A stretch of DNA of 64,000 nucleotides from Dimargaris cristalligena. Taxonomy: Eukaryota; Kickxellomycota; Dimargaritomycetes; Dimargaritales; Dimargaritaceae. The DNA lies in contig JANBQC010000066.1 in assembly GCA_027576995.1 (NCBI GenBank), positions 1 to 64,000 on the forward strand, read 5' to 3'. Shown here one piece after another: positions 11,007 through 22,208 of the stretch (its first letter is position 1; every line of letters begins with the position of its first letter). The notes under the pieces are model-generated. The model ran no database searches. It had not been told where the DNA came from and saw only the letters and a program-made list of their open reading frames with translations. A program made the position numbers and the translations under genes.

Positions 11007-13325
11007 ATGACTATTGACCGCATCAGCTGGTGCTCCCAGGTAATTTCACTCAAGTCCATTACACCCGCCCATATTTTGCACCGTCACCGCCCATTTCAAA
11101 GTCCGAAACCCTCAACACAGCATGGGGTTTTGGTGGAATAGGCTAATGGCAAAGCGCATCGGGCCTCGAGGCATTTATATGGCCCCAATAGGTAGTTGAG
11201 TATAGGTATCAGTCCTTTATTTACCAATAGACGGTCACAATGGTAGACCTTCGTTGATCAAATTATCCACCAATTATGGCAGCTCGACCTGCGTTGGGTT
11301 GCGGGGCCTTTAGTGGGGCTGGCCGGTTATGCAAGCCCCCTATGGTGCACTAATAAGAATTTCAATATGCCTATATTTTCTATGTTCTATTTTCACCCCT
11401 ATTTATCCTATCCCTCCCCCGCGGATTATATTTCCCTTCGATTGTGGTGTCCTTCCAGGGGCAAACCCACCTTTATTCGACTGACCCCGAGCTCTGGCGA
11501 ACGTCGCTTCAGCAACACCCCGAACGCATCGAGGTTTGGCAATTTTTTACCCCTCCCTCCCCTTCCGCTGCGCTTTCCCCTACGGCGACCCAAACTCTGC
11601 CGGGTCTGCCCTATAAAACTCTACAGGACTGGGTGGATGGCCTCGTTGAAGAGGGGCATTTCGACAGTGCCCTCCAACTCTTGGATGGACTGCAGGGCCC
11701 CGGATTTGTACCGAGTGATTCGACTCTCCTGGCCCTACTCCAGTGCATTCTCGATCCAGGCGCGGATGCGGACTTGGCGGGGGCCATGGGCCAGTACTTG
11801 CGAGACTTATTTACTATTCAGCGGCAGCAGGCCCACCACGTGTTTCTTCCAGCCCTGGGGAAGATTTTCGGGGAGTCGGGTCCGCATGGATTTTGGTCGC
11901 TGCTGGGACGGTTGGTAACGGGGACGGACGGCAAAGTTGATCAGTCCCTAAGCGATACGGCTCAAGAGATACTCCTGGAACTTTTGGTGAATGCGCTCCA
12001 CCAAGATATGCTGGCCAACCAAGGTAGGTTAAATATTTCACTAGCATCGCATTATAAGGCCGTTCAAGTCGAATTCGTGTGCGAAAGAGGGAGCAAAATG
12101 CTACCCTGTCTACTATTTCTATTCATTAGCAATTCTTAAATCTCCTTTGATTGCCTGGATTCTACAACCCTTCATTGGGCCATTTACTAACAATATATAT
12201 TGCTTGGGGGTTATATATGTTCTACTAGATGCCACTTCCATTCAGAATTGTCAGCTCCTTCGCACATTTCCTCGACTGTACGACCAATACGCGGTCACTC
12301 ATATCCAACCGGCCCTGGATAGTTTACTAGGGGGCTGTGCTCGCCCTGGCTTATCGAGTGAAAGCAACGCCCTGCTCCACCAACTGCTACATATGCTCGT
12401 TATACTGGCATTTGTCAATCTCATCAGCATGAATTCCCTCGTTAGTCCTATTGCACAGTGGTTGCAGCGGCAAAGCTCCCCGGAGGTCCAGTGGCGGTTC
12501 GTGGAGACGCTACAGTCGCCGACATTTAAGGTGATTCTATTGGATACCCTACTACAAAATGAATGTTCGGGGGTGGGCGGAACCCCAGCGACGTCTAGTC
12601 GGAAACCCGGTAAGGCTACGCAACCCGAATCACCGCCCCAACCACCACAGCCACTACCGCAACCAACGACGAGATCGTCGTCGTCGTCATCATCCGCCAC
12701 GGATACCAAGACCCGCCTCAGGGGGGGCCGCCAGGGAAGTGGGAGCTCCCCCACCGCCGTCGGAAACCAACGCCCCAACCTAAACCAGCTCTGTCACCGC
12801 CATTTTCCCGCGGTGGCGGCGCTACTCCGGGCGCCTACTCGACCCACGACCCGCCGGCAATCCCAGCGGGAAACGGCCCCCCGGGATCCCAATCGGGTGA
12901 CCCAGACCGTCGTATTAGCACTAGTCGAATTAATGGAAAGTTACCTCGCTAGCAAATGGTGGTCGCCACGCCGGATGCGACCCGGCTGTGAGGGGAGAGG
13001 AGGTCCCGCCGTGATTAACCGAGGGACCAGTGGGACTATCATGGGCGCGTCCACCCCATCAATATCCAGATTCAGGGCCACGTCAGGGTCAACGTCGGCG
13101 TCGGCGTCGGTGTCGGTGATGGGTGTTCAGACCGGCCCGGAGGCCTGTTACGTAGGATTGGAACCGGCCGAAATAGAACTACTGGCGAACTGCGACCGGT
13201 ATATTAAATCGCTCGAAACGGTACTAACTCGCAGTCAGGAAGTCGCCCAATTTTCACTTACCAATCTCCGAAGAAATCTCGACCACTACCAAAAGCTATT
13301 TCACGTGGATCAGGGCTTGGTCTAG
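11007..13325 (+). CDS. Unrecognised 564-residue alpha-helical protein
   Basis: Three exons: 11007-11039, 11459-12023 and 12229-13325. The tiny first exon (MTIDRISWCSQ) ends in phase 0 at GTAATT. Exon 2 ends in phase 1 at GTAGGT, and exon 3 begins after TACTAG, restoring an Asp codon; the joined frame is continuous. Residues ~60-310 are Leu-rich and helical, resembling HEAT-like or armadillo-like packing (for example LQDWVDGLVEEGHFDSALQL and LHQLLHMLVILAFVNLISM). Residues ~330-370 are Pro/Gln/Ser-rich and disordered. A second helical part lies at ~410-435 and a coiled-coil-like C-terminus includes CDRYIKSLETVLTRSQEVAQ. I do not recognise a family. Intracellular scaffold or adaptor is only a guess from composition. 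It is followed ~650 bp later by the Rua1-type gene on the same strand. Confidence 0.7.
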
Positions 13326-13971
13326 GTGACGTGGTAGGGTTTGGTTGGAATATACCGATGGCGCTGGCCTGTTATAGGGGAAAACAAGCCAGGTGGGCGA
13401 CTATCCCTTAGCTCCGAATACCACCCTTGGCCTACTGCTCGCTCCCCTATTTTCCCCATGTTATCATTTAAAAACCCCAAACACCACTGCTCATCATCAG
13501 GGGAGGGTGTAAGCTAAGGATATAATGGATTAACAACCCTGGTGGATTTGTCAAGAGCCGGCGAGGTATCTGGTCAAAAGCTAAATGAGCATGGATTGGT
13601 GTATATTAATACCCGTTGGCCATACCACACGCCACTCTAAGCCGACACAGAAAACCTTGCTTGTCGAGAAACTAAACAAATAAACATTCAAAATAAAGAC
13701 AGGTGATCGATTGCGCCGGCAGTGTGTATTTTTATGTTAACTACACCTTTTTTACAAGCCGTTCTTCCGCTAGTACGCATATAAACACTGAATGCTACTT
13801 CGAGGGGGGATATGGCCCGGCTCCGTTTGTATAAATGCATATGCGTCCCATTCGCATCCTTAATCCCCATCTTGTTGATTAGCCCTACCCTTGCCGGTGC
13901 ATTCATTTGTGATCCCGACCCGGCGTGTTTGTTATATATAAACTTAGCCCGATACCGTACGAAGTTAAGCG
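13326..13971. other. Promoter region of the Rua1-type gene, with upstream ORF
   Basis: A 646-bp spacer. Two TATA-like motifs are seen, one at 13779 and one at 13933. An ATG at 13812 opens a 63-codon upstream frame that runs past the main ATG (13972) in another frame and ends at 14003. Its product begins with a hydrophobic segment. Whether it lies in the mRNA depends on which TATA is used. Confidence 0.4.
13933..13942 (+). promoter_or_regulatory. TATA box
   Basis: TATATATAAA about 30 bp before the proposed first ATG at 13972. If it is used the leader would be very short. The alternative TATA at 13779 would give a longer leader. Confidence 0.35.
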
Positions 13972-16769
13972 ATGGATTCCTTCGTTTTTTCCATCGACTT
14001 TGAATCTAGTAAAGGTAATTAGTTTATGCAAAGGTGCAGACGAACTTTAAGTACGGAACGTGTGTCCCCTTGTAGGTGGTATTGTTTTAACCATGGGCTT
14101 ATTTACCGCACTGCTTATATCGCTTACGTTGGACATGTCCCTCTCTTTATCCACGCGTAGACTGCCCGATTTCTGCGGACCCGCTGATCAGTGAGCTGTG
14201 GTCCACGACAACTCATCCCATACCTGCCCCCGATTTGTTCAACGCCTATTCGAGCGAACCGACTGCAATTCACCAAAATGACCTGGTGAAACCTTGCCAT
14301 CTCCCGCCGTCGTCCGAGCTTTCGCACCCAGTATCTATTGAGGACACCGGTTTGACGAGCAATCTGTGGATATCCACATCATTGCCCCTATCGCAACTCT
14401 CCTCATTTCATCCACCAACGGACACTGAATATCCACTATATAGCTTTTTCACCGTAGGTTGCAGTGAAAAAGGTGACGGGGTGGAATCGCCCGTGGTTTC
14501 TAATGCTCCGCCGATACCCATGGCTTCCCAATCACTACCGGCCCCCAATACCACTAGTCTGACGACGCCCTGCTCATCAATAGTGGCTGCTATGACACCA
14601 CCTACCTCGCCCATTGATCATGCCTTTTGGTGCCAATTTGGTGTGGCCTTGGCCCAAGTTGCGGAATTGCCCGACGTCCAAACAGAATCGTTTCGGGATG
14701 CCGCCAAGAGACTTCTAGAGAAAGCGGGGGACCAATCCTGGCCCTCTGACACCGCCCCGGTAGAACGTAAGCTGGCCTTTGTAATGGGATTGAGTAATGT
14801 TATATTCGGCTGTGGGTTTTTTTACTATCCCATATTTGCTTAACTGGGCTGCTCTGTTTTAAACCTAATCTAATCCAATACATTTAATAATGTATTTTTT
14901 AATCCGTTTTTCATCGTCAGGATGCATCACACCAACCAAACTCCTTCGACAACAAGAGGCATGCCAACTCAGTTCCCAATCCCAAGCCAGTTGGCCTTTA
15001 CAGATATCCCCGACCGCCAACGAACCAGCTTCAAACTGTGATAATGGCAGTCTCAGTGATTATTCCGATGTAAGTATAGGTGATCCTTTACAACCAGATG
15101 ACTGTCTGAATAAAAATTGTTGTTAGTATCTCTCTAGATGTAAATCTATTGCTTGCGTGGCCATATCACATAATTGTGTTTTTTAATCGCCCTTTAATGT
15201 TTCGGTCGCCAAATTATCTTTCATTTGGATTTACACCGGTTCTGCTGTTGCCGCTTAGGAGTCTCAAACAGGCGAATCCAGCCCAACTATTACCCATCAT
15301 CTTACACCGCCGACTTCCATCGGCAAGACCAGTGTTAGAAATTCAAGCCCCTTGCCCACGCCTCGCTTGGTACCTAAACAAGATACGTGGGATCGGCACT
15401 ATAGCACTTATTCTTTCAGCTGTGGTGATCCCCCGACTATATCCGCCAATTTAGTGGGGGATCTTGCCACTACGCTGGAAGCTATGCCACCCACCGCTGT
15501 ATCTAAAAATAGCCACGATGCCGCCCACTCTTGTAATTTACAGTCAAGAGTACCAACAGCTTCCTTATCCCCTTTGCCATCGCCGAAAACGGACCGGAGT
15601 CGTGGTGACCGTAACAATAGCCCCGTTGGCATACTGGAAAAGGCGCCCCCGCTCGCCCCAAGTGATTTTATGACGCCCCCGGATCTCATTAACCGGTTTC
15701 ATGCCCAGGTCAAGTCGCTCGATTGTCGGGTACCGGGTAACACCCTGGTCCGTCGGAGTATGGTAGATAATAAGCCCATTGCCCTTGATGATATGTATAA
15801 TCCCCGATGGACAAGCGGGATAGGTGTAGAAAAGGAAGGCGTGTGCCCTCTATGCTGGATCAATGGCGAGTTGCGGACCTTCCGGACCAAGGTCAGCGCA
15901 TATTGGTGAGCTTTATTACTTTACCTACTACACCCGCTATCTTTCTTTACATATGCATTTTACATTATTTTTCTGAAGAAAAAGGGACACCTTCATTGCC
16001 ATTTACCAATTTCTGTCGTCGCCTCATCAACTCCGGTCTAAGTGCTTTTCTACCATTCTTGCAATGCTCATCTAGGTACCATATGAACTTTTTTCATGGC
16101 ATCTCGTCTGCTACATGCCAGCCGTACGAACCCCCCCGGGCAGTACGCCAAGTGGTTATAGCGATACCGAACAGTACACCCAAGGCGCCACTTCGGAGTC
16201 GCAAGTCAAGAAACAAACGTAAACTCAATCCAGCCAATGGTCAAGGTATGTAGATGCGCAAATAAGTGGATGGTCCTACACTACTGGACTGGATAGTCTA
16301 AGGGGAATATGGTACATTTGGTGAAATATAAATGCAATAGAAGCGCGATGGGGATGGGGCTGACGTGCCACAATCCCCGCCTTTACTAAATGATAGTGCC
16401 GCATTCCCCTGCTAAATGTTACTACTATTGCATATTAGTATGAGGGAAAACATGGTAACCTCTAATTTTATTTCTGTTTGATTAGGTTTATTAGACACTA
16501 ATCATCTAGGTTCCAATTCACCATCGGAGGGGTCTGAGGTACTGACGACTCGGCTTATGATGGAGGGATACTGTCACCAATGTAGCCAATGGATCCCGCT
16601 GGAGAGCATCAAAATTATCACCGTCAATGTTCGGCAAATATATTGGTGGAAGCATGCCCAGAAGTGCCATATTTTTCCAGTTTCCAAACCATCACCATCG
16701 CTTCCTCCCACCATTCACCCGACTCGAAATACCCGCAAACGCCAGCTGACCACGTCTAATACTATTTGA
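13972..16769 (+). CDS. Transcription regulator with Rua1-type C-terminal zinc-binding domain
   Basis: Six exons: 13972-14014, 14161-14766, 14921-15069, 15259-15905, 16076-16245 and 16486-16769. The phases agree at every junction, giving 632 residues. The N-terminal two thirds is Ser/Thr/Pro-rich. The C-terminus holds the Rua1-type zinc-binding module: VCPLCW, a spacer, then a junction restoring SAYWYHMNFFHG, and after a basic linker YCHQCSQWIPLE with IYWWKHAQKCH. The Cys and His ligands are thus spread over exons 4, 5 and 6. Rua1 proteins are fungal nuclear regulators (the Ustilago founder controls glycolipid synthesis genes), but this domain occurs in many unrelated regulators, so the target is unknown. 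A basic stretch (APLRSRKSRNKRKLN) between the two halves could be a nuclear localisation signal. No single open frame covers the domain, so it is easily missed without splicing. Confidence 0.85.
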
Positions 16770-17680
16770 ATAGCCCCGGAAGACCCACAGGGAGGTCTAT
16801 TCGGGTAAGTGCTATTTGGTAAAGGCAAAATGAATGGCGGGATATGGTCACTGATATGGAATCCCAATGGAGGAGAATCACGCAAAACCAATATTTACGG
16901 TTAAAGTTTAATTGGAATATCGGATGTTAGGAAATTCAATAAACACGGAATGATTGAATAGTATGCCAAGCCTTAACCATGTATACCTAAAACACCGCTG
17001 ACGATATGAATAACCGGGGTTATAGACATACTAACAAAAATCAGGCGCGACGGGGGCGTTTATACAGTCCATAATAATAATTGCCAACTATGCGACTTGA
17101 GTTCACTTTGTAGTCCCAATAATGTTACAGGGAAGGTGCAGTGATAGCGGAATTTGCCGATTGGCAATATAAAGTAAAACAATTGGCAGAAGTTTACCCC
17201 CCTCCATATAAATACATATATATGTATATTAGTTACATTGGCTACTAATAAAGAAAATGAGGCGTAGGCGGAATGTTTCTGGGTGAACTGTCTGTTGTGG
17301 AAGGTAGAAGGAGGCGAGTCGTGAGTGATATTAGAGAGAGGAATGTGGATGATAAAGGCGTAAAGCCACCCCCCGAAGGCGAATAACTAATGATGCACGA
17401 GAGGAGCCCTATCCGTGGCTCACTAGAGCGGTTTCTAATACCTGAATGTCAGACTTGTTAAGACGGCCACCCACGAGATGTGAATGAGAACGTCGTAAAC
17501 CAACTAGTTCGGTAGCGGGTTAATTGTTTAACCGGGGAATGCAGTAACCGCTAACAAAGGGGTCATTCTCAACCCCCCCCCTCCTCTGTAAAAAAGTAAA
17601 GCGAAGCAATAGGTCAAAGTGGGGAGTCGGTTAAGGATAGTGTATGCCGAGGGAATGAATGCGTAGGGTAGGGATTGGCT
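16770..17680. other. Intergenic, no gene seen
   Basis: About 0.9 kb between convergent genes. It contains an AT palindromic patch (ATACATATATATGTAT, near 17212). No gene evidence. Confidence 0.5.
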
Positions 17681-18139
17681 CTAAGCAAGAATATGCCGAC
17701 TCAAGATGAATTCCATCGTATCCACCCAACGGATAAACTTGCCGAATTTTCTACTAGCTGCCTGGCCCTGCACTAAGTAATACCGGGCCTGCGCCCGGCG
17801 TTCCTCGACCGCCTGTACTAAATCGTGATAAGCCGCTTGCCGCGAGTTGCCCGGATTCCGGGCGGCTTGGTCATCATCGTAGCGCCGGGCCAGCACTTCA
17901 ATGGTATCGGTGGCCATGTCTAACATAAAGGCCACCACCATCATTTGGCTATCATCCAGCGGCGGGACTTCCGCCAGGTCGGGGATTCCGCTGCGGCGGG
18001 AACAGGCGACTATACCGGGTACCCGGCGGAGAAGTCGCTTGAGGTGTTTACAGTATACTTGGTAGCGTATGGAAGGGTCCACCGGTACGTGGGTGTAGGT
18101 TCGGTGGGCGGAAGTCGAGATGGTGTAGTAGGCAGACAT
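17681..18139 (-). CDS. Hypothetical protein, 152 residues
   Basis: Single exon from ATG 18139 to the stop at 17681. I do not recognise the family. The frame is GC-rich against AT-rich surroundings, with codon use like the housekeeping genes, so it is probably real. The product is predicted helical and basic, with an Arg-rich segment near residues 34-50 (HLKRLLRRVPGIVACSRRSG), a hydrophobic helix MMVVAFMLDMATDTIEVLAR, and a C-terminal helix KFIRWVDTMEFILSRHILA. There is no signal peptide and no clear membrane span. A small subunit of a larger complex would fit but nothing shows which. Confidence 0.6.
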   Translation of the reverse strand: MSAYYTISTSAHRTYTHVPVDPSIRYQVYCKHLKRLLRRVPGIVACSRRSGIPDLAEVPPLDDSQMMVVAFMLDMATDTIEVLARRYDDDQAARNPGNSRQAAYHDLVQAVEERRAQARYYLVQGQAASRKFGKFIRWVDTMEFILSRHILA

Positions 18140-19604
18140 GGCTGTTCCCTCCCAAAATCAAGAGAAATGAAATTGAAACAATTAGGGATAGCCCAAAAGG
18201 GAGTATATAGGGTAAAGTAGCTTAGGTTGGAATAGGAATAGGTCCAGTCTGAGCAAGGTGTCGGTTGGTCAAAAAACCCCTATTTATATAAGCAGCGGGC
18301 GTGAAGTGCCAAACTATGCGATAAATGTATTTGGTAGATACAGGTATGCCAGTTGAAATGGCCAGCAAATCTTTTGGTGGGGGAAAACTTAGGAAAGAGG
18401 TTCAGTAGGATGGAGAAGAATTCAGCATATCGGATCATGTGTGGCGCACAATACTATATGAGGTGAAGTGGGGGCGGAAAGGACCCCCGTTATAAATGGC
18501 TCTTTTATGAAGGCTAGCTGACTTGAAGTGGTGGTGGGGGGGGGGAGTTGACCCACCCGTTGGAGATGTACTCTACCGATAGCTTCACGATACTCAGATG
18601 GATGAATTGAGCCACGAAATGGATTGTTAGTATTTTAGTATCGGTGGAACCTCCACCAAAAAAAAACAATAATAATACGGGCATAAAAGAGTAGGGGGGC
18701 TGTATTTGCCAATCCGACTGTTTCGACTCATAAAGCCAGGAACTAGACCTGTCAAACCTCTGGGGGATGGAAATAGGCAGCTGTCATAAAGAGGCGGGGT
18801 TTTAACAATCCCCGAAGCGGGACTTTAGTTTACCTTATCTTTCCTTATTATAAGAAAACGAGGCGCTGTCAGTCAGAATAGTAAACAATGGAAGCCTGTG
18901 AATAAAAATATATATCTGGGGAAGCAAAACATAGGGCGTGGCCTACGCAAGAACCAAACCCCAGCTGGCGAGAAACAGCGGAGGGTAAGCTGGGGTTTAG
19001 GAATCCGCCCTCTCCCATTTCTCCACCCAGGATGGGAGGGTATACCTTCATAACTACGGCGTCCAGATACCTGAAGTGCAGTATTCTAATCATATCTGGT
19101 CTTAGTACTCCAGTATACACGTATATTTATAAAAATGCGTATAGTAAAGTGAGGACCGTAGTTTTTGTGGCTGGGAAGGCCAAATATAAATTTCCCACTC
19201 ATAGCAAAAGATGGGCTTCCAAGTGCCTGTCCAATCATTTGGGTGGCATGTCAGGTAAAAGAGCAGTGGGGCAGGTAGAGGTCACGCTTGAATCACAGGG
19301 AGCATAGCGACTGCCCGCCACACTACTATAGATAAAAGACCCCGAATAAAGAGCGTGTGGACAGAGTGACCCAGTTGCATTAACAAAACTTACTTACACT
19401 GCCCATTGTCACAAAGCCATGGCCATTTAAACTTAATTGACATACCTGTCACCGATAAAGTAGCGCGTTTGTTTATTTGGGCCCGGAACCAGTGCAGGTG
19501 CGGATTGTTTACCCGATTTGATCTTGGAATTGGCCAGGGCGATGCATTTTATTAATGTCAAATAAATCCTCTGGTCGTTTATATTAGGAAATTCCATTTG
19601 CATA
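18140..19604. other. Intergenic, no gene seen
   Basis: AT-rich spacer upstream of the 17.7-kb gene, ending at MITE copy 2. It has a G-run near 18535 and an A-run near 18659. No supported gene. Confidence 0.5.
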
Positions 19605-19742
19605 TGGGTGAAGTTCAGCTTGGTTGTATAAGGTTTTAACCGTTATGTGTTTGGGAAAATCGGCGGGATGTTTATTTTCAACCAGTAGTATTTGCCTCAT
19701 CAAATGGATTTTTCGTTATATAGCCTTGTTGAACTACTCCCA
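19605..19742 (-). mobile_element. MITE-like element, copy 2
   Basis: A 138-bp element with terminal inverted repeats TGGGTGAAGTTCA and TGAACTACTCCCA (11 of 13 positions pair). It is flanked on both sides by TA, a likely 2-bp target duplication. By eye it differs from copy 4 (59720) at about nine positions, near 94% identity, so these two are recent relatives. It is inverted relative to copies 1 and 3. No coding capacity. Confidence 0.75.
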
Positions 19743-20645
19743 TATGTAGGAAGTAGTATGTTTGGCATGTTTTGCGTCAACTAACAGCATTTCGTAACTC
19801 AGTGCTCAACAAGCAGCCAGTGGACGTTTCATTATATATAGAACCTCTTTTATTAGCATTCTTCTCCCAGCAGTAACATACCACCATGGCCACTTGCCCA
19901 CGGGATGAGACCAGGAAACACTGTCGACGCAATCCCATCCCAGATGCACACCTGCCGTGTATTCCGCGAAATGGCAAGCGGGAGTTTTCAATACCGGCGT
20001 ACTTGGCTAAGCCAGTAATGGCAGTTTGGGCAAGAAGTTGCTAATTAGGCGATCTTTATTCTCTTGATAATGTGCTCACAAACTACCTCAATTTCAGGAC
20101 TTAACTACTACATCTTATGGCCAACTCCCAGTACATAGTGCGTTGCCAAGATTGATATAAAAATGGACAGGGTTGGTAAAAGTAGCGACTAAAAGAGCCG
20201 AATGAGTCGATGGACAAATTGGAGATTGGGCTGGTTGTTCGTATACACTATTTATTAATAAAATGTATTTTTTTGTTGAAGGGGATTATAAATATGTGCA
20301 ATGAATAGAAAGTAATAAACAGAGCACTAAAATCTGCCTCGTAGTATGCTCCACCGAACAAGGACCATATAAAAACAATGGTTTATATATATATACTGAT
20401 TTTTTTTAAAAGTTATTTTGATAAGGCATCATATCTTCAAACGCGGCCATTTTCAACCGAAATAATCAACAATTGCTGATTTCGTTGTAATTTTCGCTGG
20501 CTGTACTGATGACCGAGCATTAAACCTTCCTAATAGGTAAACTGACGGTGCTATATATAGAATCAAATAGCACGTACACTACCCTAAAATATTGGTCACA
20601 GTCGATGTCCGCGGCGTCTCAGTAATATTCGACTACAGCCCATGG
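19743..20645. other. Intergenic, no gene seen
   Basis: About 0.9 kb of AT-rich sequence between MITE copy 2 and the 3' end of the second secreted F-box gene, including TATATATATA near 20386. Nothing else supported. Confidence 0.5.
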
Positions 20646-22208
20646 CTAAAGAACCATAGGAATATAGGTCAAGGTCAAGACCCCCTGGGAATTCAGGCTG
20701 AGAGGTGCCGTGTTGGGCATCTGGTCTTGACATTTGTAAGTGGGTACAGACTTGTCCGCTCTGATAACATTCCACTGCTTCTCAAAATGCTCGACTGCCT
20801 TCATCCACCCATTGGCCTCCATACAGCGCAACATATATTGGGGAAGTACCGGCTGGAAGTTTTCGAACAAGGGGGCCACTCGGGGGTCATCCAATAGGGC
20901 CAGATGGCCAGTCTCGGCCGCCACCGCCAAAACCAACTGCTTTAACCCCACGTCCCAATTTTTCAGAAATTGGGTCGTCCATGTCTTGAGTTTGGCCAGG
21001 CCAGCTGCATCCCCTTGGACAATGTACTGCACCGCCACCGAGCACAGCAGGTCGAATCGGAAAGAATCGCCCCAGATGGTTAAAATAACATCCTGCCAAT
21101 CGTCCGGGATAAGCTGGGGGTCAGTGACATTACTGTAGTCACCGCCACGACTGGATTGCTGTACTTGCTGCTGAACGTTTTGGGGGAGAGCTAAAACGCC
21201 GGCAAGATACACCATGTCGCCGTCTAATTGATTGGCAATGGCCGTGCCCAGGGCGAGTGAGTTACTCCTTAGCATGATCTGGTCCATGATGACATCCACG
21301 GCGCTCGTCTTTCCCTCTTGTATAGCCCAATACAGTGGTGCTATTGTGAGTAGCTTGTTCGGCTGTACTTCGTGAAGCGGGGCACTGGGCAAATCCCCCC
21401 AGGCGGCAATCCGGGCTAATTTTGGGACCAGCTCCTTGACCAAAGCTCGGCTGTGGGGGTATCGAATGGCCAGACGTTCTTTACCTTGCCAACCACCATC
21501 CCGGGAATGGCCCGATGTCTCTAGACCCTCCCAGATGCGGCGCTGATAAAAATTGACACGAATGTCGGATGCTAGTAGAGCATAAAGGGTGCTGAAGTCG
21601 TCTTCGGGAATGAGAACCCGCCAATCTGTGGGGGTTGACTGACTTAATAATTCGATAATCACCTGACATTAGTGTTTTGTGTAGATTCGGAGGGGATTAA
21701 TCAATAGATACAGTTAGAAAGATGTTGGTGAATTAGATAATTTTGGAAATGTGATTGACTGGATTTGATAGGTACAGCAAGAGGCCCTGTGGGTTGAGGA
21801 ATATCCAAAAGGAAAAACTCAATGGCAAAAGAGCTAATTGGCGGAGTGGTAGGCCTGACAGTTCATGGCACCATTTTAGGGTACTAGCAAAACTAAGCGA
21901 CGCAATGGCAGTACCCTAAAGAGGTGCATGGGAAATAGCGAGACGTACCATACCTAATTATGCACATAGAATATACTTTTATTACTTACCTTCCGCATTC
22001 TATTGCCTTCCCGTCCCAAGTATGTAGACTGCCACTTTTGACAAACTTGACTGAGCCTATACTCGCTAGTCGCATCGCATCTGTCGAGTACCATATCATC
22101 AATTTCGACTGGTAAATTAATCAGGGATGACGCTTTTAAATTGGGTGTGGCACCGTGACAGACAGGGGCGATGCCCATCAGCAACCACGCTACGGGGGAC
22201 AGTTTCAT
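20646..22208 (-). CDS. F-box protein with N-terminal signal peptide (copy 2)
   Basis: Two exons on the minus strand, 22208-21990 and 21662-20646, encode 411 residues. The donor is GGAAG|GTAAGT, the acceptor is AATGTCAG, and both are phase 0. Residues 1-20 form a signal peptide (MKLSPVAWLLMGIAPVCHGA). Residues 30-63 are an F-box: INLPVEIDDMVLDRC then YRLSQVCQKWQSTY. Exon 2 gives ~338 residues of predicted helical repeats; one stretch, APLYWAIQEGKTSAVDVIMD, is ankyrin-like. The layout of signal peptide, F-box, phase-0 intron and long helical exon is the same as the gene at 2828, though the C-terminal halves are diverged. F-box proteins usually act in intracellular SCF ligases, so secretion suggests either delivery to another cell or a non-SCF use. 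Function is not shown. Confidence 0.75.

Noticed and set aside
13905..14000. 5S-like string (CCGTACGAAGTTAAGCGATGG)
   Set aside because: Only ~20 bases resemble 5S rRNA; the conserved 3' half and terminal helix are absent, and the segment is explained by the leader and first exon of the Rua1-type gene.
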